From positions 1 to 9,966 of the forward strand of contig JBIJCI010000054.1 of NCBI GenBank assembly GCA_044344715.1: 9,966 bases of DNA, in the 5' to 3' direction. Within the stretch, counting starts at the first letter, position 1; the number at the start of each line of letters is the position of its first letter. Below the pieces are notes generated by a model, which searched no databases, was not told where the DNA came from, and was given only the letters and a program-made list of their open reading frames with translations. Below are positions 1 through 6,117 of this stretch, in pieces. Position numbers and translations under genes: made by a program. Source of the DNA: F1-60-MAGs027 sp044344715. GTDB taxonomy: Bacteria > Actinomycetota > Acidimicrobiia > Acidimicrobiales > Ilumatobacteraceae.

Positions 1-2
1 TG

Positions 3-656
3 GAGCGTCGGGGTGCACGGGTCGTGGCGAGTATCTGGGGTTTCCGTCAGGGAGAATACGAAGCGGCGGCACGTGACCTCGCGGGAGTCGGCGATCGCCT
101 CACCGCGATCGAGGTCAACTTGTCGTGTCCGAATCTCGAGCACGCGCGGTCGATGTTTGCCCACGACGCGCAACAGGCGGCTGGTGTCGTCGCCGGCGTG
201 CGTCGATCCCTGCCGGCGGCGGTTCCCGTCTGGGTGAAGCTGAGTCCGAACACCGATCGACTGATTTCCGTGGCCGAGGCGGTGGTTTCCGCGGGCGCTG
301 ATGCGTTGGTGCTCGCGAATACGGTGCTCGGCTTGCGGATCGATACGAACCTGCGGCGACCGGTCCTCGGTAACGGCGGCGGGGGAGTGAGCGGCGGTGC
401 GATCCATGCAGTGGCGGTGCGCAGTGTGTTCGACGTGCGGTCGGTGATTCCGTCGGTTCCCATCGTCGGGGTGGGCGGCGTATCGAACGCCGATCATGCC
501 ATCGAGTTGATGATGGCCGGAGCGAATGCCGTTCAGGTGGGTACGGCGACGTTCGTCGACCCGCGCGCGATCGTGAACGTGCAACGAGGTATGGAACGTT
601 GGGCAACTCGCCGAGGCGTGAGATCGTGGGGCGAGATCATCGGGGCTGCCCACTAG
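3..656 (+). CDS. pyrD: Dihydroorotate dehydrogenase, class 1B type (5' end missing)
   Basis: This enzyme oxidises dihydroorotate to orotate in de novo pyrimidine synthesis, using FMN. The frame is open to the left window edge, so the N-terminal third is missing; the GTG at 24 is an internal valine, since the residues before it (RRGARV) continue the expected strand leading into VASIWG. Visible motifs are NLSCPN with the catalytic-base Cys at codon 126-128, VKLSPN, ANTVLG, GGVSGGAIH and the phosphate-binding end PIVGVGGVSNADHAIELMMAGANAVQVGTATF. The NLSCPN cysteine (rather than serine) excludes class 2, and the GTATFVDP ending is typical of class 1B. Class 1B enzymes normally work with the FAD/Fe-S subunit PyrK and NAD+; pyrK would lie upstream, outside the window, which is inference. 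The TAG stop forms the first three bases of the presumed mihF -10 element, and mihF starts 9 bases later. Family assignment is very secure, subclass fairly secure. Confidence 0.93.
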   Translation, partial: ERRGARVVASIWGFRQGEYEAAARDLAGVGDRLTAIEVNLSCPNLEHARSMFAHDAQQAAGVVAGVRRSLPAAVPVWVKLSPNTDRLISVAEAVVSAGADALVLANTVLGLRIDTNLRRPVLGNGGGGVSGGAIHAVAVRSVFDVRSVIPSVPIVGVGGVSNADHAIELMMAGANAVQVGTATFVDPRAIVNVQRGMERWATRRGVRSWGEIIGAAH

Positions 657-659
657 CCT
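654..659 (+). promoter_or_regulatory. Putative -10 element (TAGCCT) for a leaderless mihF transcript
   Basis: TAGCCT matches the actinobacterial -10 pattern TANNNT and ends 6 bases before the mihF ATG, so transcription starting about 7 bases downstream would begin at the start codon. No Shine-Dalgarno sequence lies upstream: the spacer is nearly all T. The first three bases are the pyrD stop codon. I see no convincing -35 box, which is common for such promoters. The same hexamer precedes def and hisG. Function is inferred from position only. Confidence 0.45.
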
Positions 660-665
660 TTTTTC

Positions 666-974
666 ATGGCAGTGACGCCGGCGATCGCGCATCAAGACGA
701 CGTTCACGCCCGGTTGAGGCGGCTCCGTGCCGATATCGAGTTGCGGATTGCGCGGGTGAGCGACGGGTCCACGTCCATCGAACGGGTGCTGCAACTCGGT
801 GAGGACGACCCGGTCGTTCGATTCGTGTACCTCGTAAAGTTCGCCGAGGCGGTGCCCGGTGTCGGGAAGGTGAAGGCACGACGGGTCCTGGCGAGCCTCG
901 GATACGGCGAACGAACCAGGACCGGTGAGGTACCCGCCGGTGACCGGGCTGCACTCACGGCGGCGCTGTCATGA
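666..974 (+). CDS. mihF: Integration host factor, actinobacterial type
   Basis: A small basic DNA-binding protein of 102 residues, of the actinobacterial IHF family (mIHF, sIHF), which bends DNA and organises the nucleoid and is unrelated in fold to E. coli IHF. The hallmark is visible at residues 60-80, where AEAVPGVGKVKARRVLASLGY corresponds to the family's LEALPKVGKVKA segment, the helix-two-turn-helix DNA contact. The N-terminal half (about 12-45) is arginine-rich and predicted helical, as expected, and the C-terminus GDRAALTAAL matches the family's closing helix. The gene lies directly before gmk, its usual place in actinomycetes, and shares ATGA with it, so translation is probably coupled. 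The ATG start is supported by protein alignment and by the -10-like TAGCCT 6 bases upstream. In mycobacteria pyrF precedes this gene; here pyrD does. Confidence 0.93.
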   Translation: MAVTPAIAHQDDVHARLRRLRADIELRIARVSDGSTSIERVLQLGEDDPVVRFVYLVKFAEAVPGVGKVKARRVLASLGYGERTRTGEVPAGDRAALTAALS

Positions 975-1525
975 GTGGGTTGATCTTCGTCGTCTCCGGC
1001 CCGGGCGGAGTGGGCAAGAGCACCGTCGTTGCGGAACTGATGAAGCGCGATCCGCAGCTCTGGCTGAGCCGCTCCTGGACGACCCGTGAGCGACGCCCCG
1101 GCGAGGCGGAGGATGCGTACCATTTCGTCACCCGGCACGACTTCGAGGCACACATCGACGCCGGCGGATTCTTGGAATGGACCAGCTTCCTCGGCAATTA
1201 CTACGGCACCCCGCAGCCCGCGCCCCCGGTAGGCAAGGACATCGTTCTCGAGATCGAGGTGGACGGCGCGGGTCAGGTGAAGAAGCAACACCCGCAGGCC
1301 GTCCTCATCTTCGTGCTGCCACCATCCCGCGAGGAACAGCGTGCCCGTTTGAACGCTCGTGGCGACGACGGACACAAGGTGGACCAACGTCTACGCAAAG
1401 CCGAGGAGGAGGAGCCCGTGGGGGTCGCCCTAGCCGACCATATCATCGTCAATCAGCAGCTCGAACGGACGATCGCCGACATGCTCGACGTCATCTCGTC
1501 CGCCCGTCGTACCGCTAGCATTTGA
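971..1525 (+). CDS. gmk: Guanylate kinase
   Basis: This cytoplasmic kinase phosphorylates GMP to GDP with ATP, feeding GTP, dGTP and cyclic guanine nucleotide pools. At 184 residues it is slightly shorter than the usual 190-210 because there is no N-terminal extension. The P-loop GPGGVGKS is at residues 10-17. The GMP-binding segment is complete: S35, R39 and R42 in SWTTRERRPGE, Y50 in DAYHF, E69 in FLEW and Y78 in NYYGTP. LEIEVDGA at 93-100 is the family's LEIDvqGA strand, with Glu for the usual Asp. The lid lies around ARLNARGDDGHKVDQRLRKAEEE (125-147). Its ATG overlaps the mihF stop, and rpoZ follows after 64 bases, giving the common gmk-rpoZ pairing. Identification is secure. Confidence 0.96.
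   Translation: MSGLIFVVSGPGGVGKSTVVAELMKRDPQLWLSRSWTTRERRPGEAEDAYHFVTRHDFEAHIDAGGFLEWTSFLGNYYGTPQPAPPVGKDIVLEIEVDGAGQVKKQHPQAVLIFVLPPSREEQRARLNARGDDGHKVDQRLRKAEEEEPVGVALADHIIVNQQLERTIADMLDVISSARRTASI
1516..1521 (+). promoter_or_regulatory. Possible -10 element (TAGCAT) at the end of gmk, ahead of rpoZ
   Basis: TAGCAT fits TANNNT and lies over the last codons of gmk. A start about 7 bases downstream would give rpoZ a leader of roughly 60 bases with its own ribosome site, making this the longest gap between co-directional genes in the window. No clear -35 box is seen. A pattern this loose is expected by chance, so this is a weak call. Confidence 0.2.
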
Positions 1526-1531
1526 GGGTCG

Positions 1532-1551
1532 CAACCGGCCCTTGCGGGTTG
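1532..1551 (+). other. Small GC-rich hairpin in the gmk-rpoZ gap
   Basis: Arms CAACC (1532-1536) and GGTTG (1547-1551) can pair across a 10-base GC-rich interior. The stem is only 5 bp and no T-run follows, so it does not look like an intrinsic terminator. It may be a minor structure in the rpoZ leader, or chance. Confidence 0.15.
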
Positions 1552-1579
1552 GTTCCGCCCGTTCTAGCCAGTCCGCACC

Positions 1580-1585
1580 AAGGAG
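1580..1585 (+). promoter_or_regulatory. Ribosome binding site of rpoZ
   Basis: AAGGAG, 4 bases before GTG 1590, is the strongest Shine-Dalgarno match in the window. It decides the rpoZ start against an upstream in-frame alternative start at 1542. Most other genes here show weak or no such site. Confidence 0.7.
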
Positions 1586-1589
1586 TCCC

Positions 1590-1928
1590 GTGACTACGAC
1601 CACCGACAACACGATGATGTCCCCGGCAATCGAGGTCCTGCTCGATCACACCCGGTCGAAGTTCAGTCTCGTCACTCTCGCAGCGAAGCGCGCGCGGGAG
1701 ATCACCGAGTACTTCGGCAACCTGAAGACCAGCGAGGTCGTCGGTCCGACGGTGGAGACCGTCAGCACCAAGCACCTCTCGGTGGCCTTCGAGGAGATCG
1801 CCGCCGACAAGGTTCGCTTCGTCCCCAAGACCCTCGACGAGATTCGCGCGGAAATCGCCGAGTTGCAGCGTCAGGAAGACGAAGCCAACGCCCTGGCAGC
1901 AGCGGAAGTCGAAGAACAGCCGGAGTAA
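1590..1928 (+). CDS. rpoZ: DNA-directed RNA polymerase omega subunit
   Basis: Omega helps fold the beta' subunit and assemble RNA polymerase. The product is 112 residues when started at GTG 1590, which follows AAGGAG. The conserved core is clear: IEVLLDHTRSKFSLVTLAAKRAREITEYFG, the family's RSKYsLVvlaAKRAReIneY helix pair, and then KHLSVAFEEIAADKVRF, the family's KPLsiAleEIaagKi. After the core is an acidic, alanine/glutamate-rich tail (about residues 85-112, ending EVEEQPE) of a kind common in actinobacterial omega. The longer reading from 1542 would add 16 residues rich in Arg and Ser that resemble nothing in the family. It sits between gmk and metK; in mycobacteria coaBC (dfp) lies between rpoZ and metK, and it is missing here. 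Identification is secure. Confidence 0.96.
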   Translation: MTTTTDNTMMSPAIEVLLDHTRSKFSLVTLAAKRAREITEYFGNLKTSEVVGPTVETVSTKHLSVAFEEIAADKVRFVPKTLDEIRAEIAELQRQEDEANALAAAEVEEQPE

Positions 1929-1937
1929 GCGGCGCCC

Positions 1938-3134
1938 ATGACGCGCAAGTACACCTTCACCTCGGAGAGCGTGACCGAGGGTCATCCGGACAAGATGGCC
2001 GACCAGATCAGCGATTCCGTGCTCGACGCCATCCTCGCCGAGGACCCGAACGGTCGTGTCGCCTGCGAGACGCTGCTCACCACCGGATTGTGCGTGGTGG
2101 CCGGTGAGATCACCACGTCGGCGTACGTCGACATCCCGAAGCTGGCGCGCAACACCATCAAGGAGATCGGCTACGACAACGCCGCCTACGGTTTCGACGG
2201 CAATACGTGCGGCGTCATCATCAGCATCGACGAACAATCGAGCGACATCGCGATGGGTGTCGACAAGAGCGAGGAACTTCGCGGGGGCAAGAGCGGCGAG
2301 GACCGGCTCAATGCCCAGGGTGCGGGTGACCAGGGAATGATGTTCGGCTACGCGTGCGACGAAACCACCGAGTTGATGCCGCTTCCGATCTTCCTCGCGC
2401 ATCGACTGTCCGAACAACTCACCGAGGTGCGCAAGTCGGGGGCCGTGCCGTACCTCCGGCCGGACGGCAAGACACAGGTCACCTTCGACTACGAGGACGG
2501 TGTTCCCGTGCGGCTGCGCACGGTGCTCATCAGCACGCAGCACGCCGACGGAATCTCGCGCGACACCGTGATCCGTCCCGATCTCATCGAGCAGGTCATC
2601 CGGCCGGTCATTCCGGCCAAGTTCGCCAACGACGACTATGCCGTGTTCGTTAACCCGACCGGCGAATTCGTGAAGGGCGGACCGCACGCCGACACCGGGC
2701 TCACCGGTCGCAAGATCATCGTCGACACCTACGGTGGGATGGGGCGCCACGGCGGCGGAGCGTTCAGCGGCAAGGACCCGTCGAAGGTCGACCGGTCGGC
2801 CGCCTATGCGGCGCGCTGGGTGGCCAAGCACGTGGTTGCCTCGGGTGCTGCGAAGCGTTGCGAGGTGCAGGTGGCCTATGCAATCGGCATGGCACAGCCC
2901 ATCAGCATCCTCGTCGAGACGTTCGGGACGAATGCGATCGACGAGACCAAGATCGAGCAGGCGGTGCGCGACACCTTCGACCTGCGTCCCGCCGCGATCG
3001 TGCGCGACCTCGATCTCAAGCGACCGATCTACCGCAGGACCGCTGCGTACGGACACTTCGGGCGTACCGCGCCGGAGTTCACCTGGGAGCAGCTCTCGCG
3101 CCTCGACGCATTCCGCAAGGCCGCCAAGCTCTAG
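1938..3134 (+). CDS. metK: S-adenosylmethionine synthetase (methionine adenosyltransferase)
   Basis: This enzyme makes S-adenosylmethionine from methionine and ATP, releasing phosphate and pyrophosphate, and is normally a tetramer. At 398 residues it is full length. GHPDK at 15-19 carries the ATP-contacting His16. The first signature, GAGDQGMMFGYA, is at 128-139, and the second, the P-loop-like GGGAFSGKD, is at 272-280 after KIIVDTYGGMGRHG. The gating-loop region SDIAMGVDKSEELRGGKSG (102-120) precedes the first signature. The ATG lies 9 bases after the rpoZ stop with only a distant GGAG, so it is probably translated from an rpoZ-metK message. The 9-base gap leaves no room for a SAM riboswitch. 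SAM made here serves methyltransferases generally, including the RsmC-like protein encoded at 4957-5562. Confidence 0.98.
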   Translation: MTRKYTFTSESVTEGHPDKMADQISDSVLDAILAEDPNGRVACETLLTTGLCVVAGEITTSAYVDIPKLARNTIKEIGYDNAAYGFDGNTCGVIISIDEQSSDIAMGVDKSEELRGGKSGEDRLNAQGAGDQGMMFGYACDETTELMPLPIFLAHRLSEQLTEVRKSGAVPYLRPDGKTQVTFDYEDGVPVRLRTVLISTQHADGISRDTVIRPDLIEQVIRPVIPAKFANDDYAVFVNPTGEFVKGGPHADTGLTGRKIIVDTYGGMGRHGGGAFSGKDPSKVDRSAAYAARWVAKHVVASGAAKRCEVQVAYAIGMAQPISILVETFGTNAIDETKIEQAVRDTFDLRPAAIVRDLDLKRPIYRRTAAYGHFGRTAPEFTWEQLSRLDAFRKAAKL

Positions 3135-3160
3135 ACGGGTCCTCGCGCAGACCGGGTGCC

Positions 3161-3166
3161 TACTCT
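3161..3166 (+). promoter_or_regulatory. Possible -10 element (TACTCT) before priA
   Basis: TACTCT fits TANNNT in the 42-base gap between metK and the chosen priA start, ending 10 bases before GTG 3177. It would fall inside the coding region if priA began at GTG 3156, so it mildly favours the later start. It differs from the TAGCCT hexamer seen before three other genes. Weak call. Confidence 0.25.
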
Positions 3167-3176
3167 CGTAGGTGCC

Positions 3177-4910
3177 GTGTTGCGTATCGCCCGAGTCGTC
3201 GTCGATGTCACCGGCGTCGACAAGCCCTTCGATTACCTCATTCCTGACGAGCTCGCGCCGCAGGTCGTGGTGGGGGCGCGTGTACGAGTGCCGCTGCACC
3301 GTCGCGAGGTGCCCGGGTGGGTGATGGAGGTGCTCGACGCCGATCGCAGTGACGTCGACGTCGGGCGCTTGTTGCCCGTCCGCAAGGTCACGTCGATCGG
3401 TCCCGCGCCTGACGTCGTCGAACTCGCCGAGTGGGCGGCGGTGCGGTGGGCCTCGCGTCGCCGTCCCTTCTTCGTTGCTGCATCACCGACGAAACGCGTT
3501 CCCAGGCTCGGTGCACGGCAACGACGCAACGTCGGGGGTGTCGGCGACGACTCCTCGGTCGATGCGCCGTTCCAAGAACCGGGGGGTCTCGTGGTGCTCG
3601 GTCCGGCGTCCGACCCGATGCCGGTGGTTCGCGCGGCAATGGCCCTCGGTCCGACGTTGGTCGTGGTTCCGACGCTGTCACGTGTGCGACGGATTGCAGC
3701 CGAATGTCGGAGAATCGGACGAACCACGGCGACGTATCCGGACGAGTGGGTGGTCGCGGCGTCCGGCGTCGATGTGGTCATAGGCGCGAGATCCGCGGTG
3801 TGGGCCACGGTGCCGGAACTCGCGGCACTCGTGGTCGTCGACGAGCACGACGATGCGCTCCAGGAAGAGCGGGCCCCGACGTGGCATGCCCGCGACGTGG
3901 CGATCGAGCGGGCCCGACGAGGCGGCATTCCCTGCATCCTCGCCTCCGCCGTTCCCACCCTTGCCGCCAGACGATGGGCTGGCACGCGGGTGGTCGATGC
4001 CCCCGATGCCCGTGCATGGCCCCCGATTCGGGTGGTCGATCGCAACGCCGACGAGCGGTGGGCCTCGTCGCTCGTAACCTCGGCCCTGATCGAACTGCTC
4101 CGGCAACACGACAAACGGGTCGTCTGTGTCCTGAACGTGAAGGGCAGGGCCCGCGCAGTCGCCTGCGATTCCTGCCGCAGCGTGGCGAGGTGTGAGCACT
4201 GCGACGCCGGACTCTCACAGCCGGCGAAGGACCGACTCGCGTGCCCGCGGTGCGGAATCGAGCGGCCGGTCGTGTGCCTCGGATGCGGCTCCCAGAAGTT
4301 CCGCTCCATCCGCGCAGGTATCTCGCGACTGCGTGATGAGATGGAGGCCGCCGCCGGACGCGTCGTTCAGGAGGTCACTCCCGCGACCGAGTCGTTGGAT
4401 CCCGGCGCTTCCGTCTTCGTCGGTACCGAGGCGGTGTTGCATCGTCTCGACCGTGCCGATTCGGTGGTGTTCCTCGACATCGATGCCGAACTCCTCGCCC
4501 CGCGTTATCGGGCGAGTGAGCAGGCACTCGACCTCATCGCCCACGGTGCGCGGCTCGTCGCCCCGACCACCCACGGGGGTGGGGGCGAGGTCGTCCTGCA
4601 GACGGCGGTCCCGAATCACGAATTGATCGTCGGGCTCGTGGCCGGTGATCTGTCGGGTTACGTCGCAGCAGAGACGGCTCGACGAGAGCGCCTGCGCCTG
4701 CCCCCGTTCGGAGCCTTGGCGGAGATAAGCGGACCGGGAACGAAGGATGCCGTGACCGCGCTCTCGGCGTCCTTGCTGGTCGAGGTGGCGGCGCGGGAGG
4801 ATTCTGCGCTCGTTCGTGCCGTCACCTGGGACGATCTCAGTTCCGCACTCGCGACCCTTCCAAAGACCAAGCAGCGCATCCGTGTTTCTGTCGACCCTGC
4901 CCGCGTCTGA
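3177..4910 (+). CDS. priA: Primosomal protein N' (PriA), actinobacterial type without helicase motifs
   Basis: PriA recognises stalled or collapsed replication forks and reloads the replicative helicase. With GTG 3177 it has 577 residues; GTG 3156 and TTG 3180 are alternatives, and 3177 places RIARVVVDVTGVDKPFDYLIPD at the usual N-terminus of the 3'-end-binding domain (1-100). Eight cysteines in four CxxC pairs (C330/333, C339/342, C356/359, C367/370) keep the two-zinc primosome-binding module with near-E. coli spacing. The ATPase parts are degraded: no GxxxxGKT Walker A around 138-151 (VVLGPASDPMPVV), DEHD at 222-225 instead of DEEH, and no QxxGRAGR near 454. Still recognisable are WHARDVAIERARRGGIPCILASAVPTL, FVGTEAV and the C-terminal RERLRLPPFGALAEISG. 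Mycobacterial PriA is likewise annotated as lacking detectable helicase domains, so this is a lineage trait, not decay. It follows metK, a common actinobacterial order. Confidence 0.9.
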   Translation: MLRIARVVVDVTGVDKPFDYLIPDELAPQVVVGARVRVPLHRREVPGWVMEVLDADRSDVDVGRLLPVRKVTSIGPAPDVVELAEWAAVRWASRRRPFFVAASPTKRVPRLGARQRRNVGGVGDDSSVDAPFQEPGGLVVLGPASDPMPVVRAAMALGPTLVVVPTLSRVRRIAAECRRIGRTTATYPDEWVVAASGVDVVIGARSAVWATVPELAALVVVDEHDDALQEERAPTWHARDVAIERARRGGIPCILASAVPTLAARRWAGTRVVDAPDARAWPPIRVVDRNADERWASSLVTSALIELLRQHDKRVVCVLNVKGRARAVACDSCRSVARCEHCDAGLSQPAKDRLACPRCGIERPVVCLGCGSQKFRSIRAGISRLRDEMEAAAGRVVQEVTPATESLDPGASVFVGTEAVLHRLDRADSVVFLDIDAELLAPRYRASEQALDLIAHGARLVAPTTHGGGGEVVLQTAVPNHELIVGLVAGDLSGYVAAETARRERLRLPPFGALAEISGPGTKDAVTALSASLLVEVAAREDSALVRAVTWDDLSSALATLPKTKQRIRVSVDPARV

Positions 4911-4924
4911 CCGGTGATCGTGCG

Positions 4925-4943
4925 GCCGCACGGATCGTGCGGC
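4925..4943. terminator. Hairpin terminator between convergent priA and methyltransferase genes
   Basis: Arms GCCGCACG (4925-4932) and CGTGCGGC (4936-4943) form a perfect 8-bp stem around a 3-base GAT loop. They lie in the 46-base gap between two genes that end facing each other. A third copy of the arm, CGTGCGGC at 4919-4926, overlaps the left arm and makes a 14-base palindrome at 4919-4932, so two folds compete. There is no proper T-tract on either side; actinobacteria often use such tract-less hairpins. Being symmetric, it could stop transcription from both directions. Confidence 0.6.
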
Positions 4944-4956
4944 GTTACCCGTTCTG

Positions 4957-5562
4957 CTATCCCCGGCTTACGTGCAGTATGCGGTAGCCCTGCTTGCTCG
5001 AGTGTCGTGCCACCGAGTAGCCCTGCGACACCAGCCACTTGGAGAGCGAATCCGAGCCGAGGTTCTTGTGCACCACCAGATCGGCGGCACCGTCGTCGGT
5101 CAGGCGCGACAACCACTCGACGAGCAGCTGGTGCAGTTCATCCTTCCCCACGCGAATCGGTGGGTTCGACCAGATGGCATCGAACCGTTGATCCGGCGGC
5201 ACCTCACCCGGTCGGGCGACGCGAACGTTCGCTACCTCGTTCAGCTTCACGGTGCGCCGCGCTACGTCGAGGGCCCGCTCGTTCACGTCGACCGCCCACA
5301 CCTGTGCGTCCGGCCGCAGTTTGGCCAGGGCAACGGCAATCGCACCGCTTCCGCAGCCGAGGTCGAGTAGCACCGGGCCGGCAGGCACGTCGGCGTTCTC
5401 GATGAGTACCCGGGTACCCCAGTCAAGTTCGCCCTGGTTGAACACGCCCCGATCACCGGCGAGCACGAGGTCGAGCTTGCGCACACGAACGTGGTGCGTG
5501 GTTGGCTGCGTCTGCGACGACGGCGACTCGGCGAAGTAGTGATCCGACGTCGACATGGCCAT
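4957..5562 (-). CDS. RsmC-like SAM-dependent methyltransferase (MTS domain)
   Basis: This is a 201-residue class I methyltransferase of the small-domain methyltransferase family (MTS), which includes RsmC, RlmG and B. subtilis YbxB. It starts with the family's HYF (8-10) and has GDRGVFNQGELDWGTRVLIE (36-55), SAM motif I LDLGCGSG (66-73), acidic D92 after strand 2 in AVDVNERAL, and motif IV SNPPIRVGK (132-140). NPPI is typical of N-methylation of guanine or adenine in RNA. E. coli RsmC methylates G1207 of 16S rRNA but is about 340 residues with an extra N-terminal domain; this protein is the single-domain form, so the exact target is unknown. It is the only minus-strand gene between pyrD and add, dividing priA from def. 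Two in-frame ATGs (5562 and 5556) are possible starts; AAGG lies 6 bases before the first, on the strand opposite the def -10 element. Confidence 0.85.
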   Translation of the reverse strand: MAMSTSDHYFAESPSSQTQPTTHHVRVRKLDLVLAGDRGVFNQGELDWGTRVLIENADVPAGPVLLDLGCGSGAIAVALAKLRPDAQVWAVDVNERALDVARRTVKLNEVANVRVARPGEVPPDQRFDAIWSNPPIRVGKDELHQLLVEWLSRLTDDGAADLVVHKNLGSDSLSKWLVSQGYSVARHSSKQGYRILHVSRG

Positions 5563-5565
5563 CGG

Positions 5566-5571
5566 TAGCCT
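5566..5571 (+). promoter_or_regulatory. Putative -10 element (TAGCCT) for a leaderless def transcript
   Basis: TAGCCT lies in the 17-base gap between the divergent methyltransferase and def starts and ends 8 bases before the def GTG. No Shine-Dalgarno sequence is visible for def, so a leaderless or near-leaderless message is likely. A promoter is needed here in any case, because the gene upstream runs the other way. On the minus strand the same bases carry AAGG before the methyltransferase ATG. Confidence 0.5.
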
Positions 5572-5579
5572 TGCACAGC

Positions 5580-6101
5580 GTGACGTACGAGATTCGCACC
5601 TTCGGCGACCCCGTGCTCAAGGCCGTCGCCGAGCCCGTCACCAACATCGACGAACGGCTGGTACGGCTCACCGACGAGATGTTCGACGTGATGTACCAGG
5701 CTCCCGGCATCGGGCTCGCCGCACCGCAAATCGGGGTACAGCGTCAGGTGTTCGTCTACGACATCGACGAGGAACGTAAGGTCATCCTCAACCCGCAGAT
5801 CGTCGAATCGAGCGGGGAGTGGGTGTACGACGAAGGCTGTCTCTCGATTCCCGGGCTGTACGTGGAGATGCTCCGTCCGAAGCGCATCCTCGTGCGGGGA
5901 ATCAACCTCGATGGCAATCCGGTGGAGTTCGAGGCCGACGAATTGCTGGCCCGACTCTTCCAGCACGAGGTCGACCACCTCAACGGTGTGCTGATGTTCG
6001 ACCGAATGACGCCCGACCAGCGACGCGAGGCAGTGACGCTCTACCGCGCGCGGGAGGGCCAGCCCAGGGATGCCGAGCCGTACCATCTGAAGTTGGCCTG
6101 A
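5580..6101 (+). CDS. def: Peptide deformylase
   Basis: This metalloenzyme removes the formyl group from the N-terminal methionine of new proteins at the ribosome exit. With GTG 5580 it has 173 residues and begins MTYEIRTFGDPVLK, the standard N-terminus; an in-frame ATG at 5502 would add 26 unrelated residues and overlap the divergent methyltransferase, so it is rejected. All three family motifs are intact: GIGLAAPQ (43-50), EGCLS (85-89, metal ligand C87) and HEVDH (129-133, ligands H129 and H133, catalytic E130). The C-terminal tail (about 150-173) is charged and ends YHLKLA. The gene opens the def-fmt-hisG-add run, with fmt 16 bases downstream, pairing the removal and the addition of the formyl group. 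Transcription probably starts at the TAGCCT element just upstream. Identification is secure. Confidence 0.97.
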   Translation: MTYEIRTFGDPVLKAVAEPVTNIDERLVRLTDEMFDVMYQAPGIGLAAPQIGVQRQVFVYDIDEERKVILNPQIVESSGEWVYDEGCLSIPGLYVEMLRPKRILVRGINLDGNPVEFEADELLARLFQHEVDHLNGVLMFDRMTPDQRREAVTLYRAREGQPRDAEPYHLKLA

Positions 6102-6117
6102 CGCAGACGCAGTCGCC

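Noticed and set aside
24..26. GTG 24 as the true start of pyrD
   Set aside because: The frame is open to the left edge and the preceding residues fit the family; a start here would remove the N-terminal part of the barrel.
1542..1589. Upstream extension of rpoZ from 1542
   Set aside because: The added residues are Arg/Ser-rich and absent from omega proteins, while GTG 1590 has AAGGAG just before it.
1929..1937. SAM riboswitch before metK
   Set aside because: Only 9 bases separate rpoZ and metK, far too few for any known SAM riboswitch.
1515..3299. 594-codon open frame on the minus strand opposite rpoZ and metK
   Set aside because: It runs across two securely identified genes and is a codon-bias shadow of GC-rich coding DNA. 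Its translation is rich in His, Arg, Gly and Asp runs with no family motif.
3431..4195. 254-codon plus-strand open frame inside priA
   Set aside because: It is an alternate-frame shadow within priA, full of Arg and Gly, with no recognisable motif and no separate start signal.
3177..4910. priA as a decaying pseudogene because of lost ATPase motifs
   Set aside because: The frame is intact over 577 codons, the zinc cysteines are all kept, and loss of helicase motifs is normal for actinobacterial PriA.
5502..5579. Upstream extension of def from ATG 5502
   Set aside because: It overlaps the divergent methyltransferase, adds 26 unrelated residues, and the standard deformylase N-terminus begins at GTG 5580.
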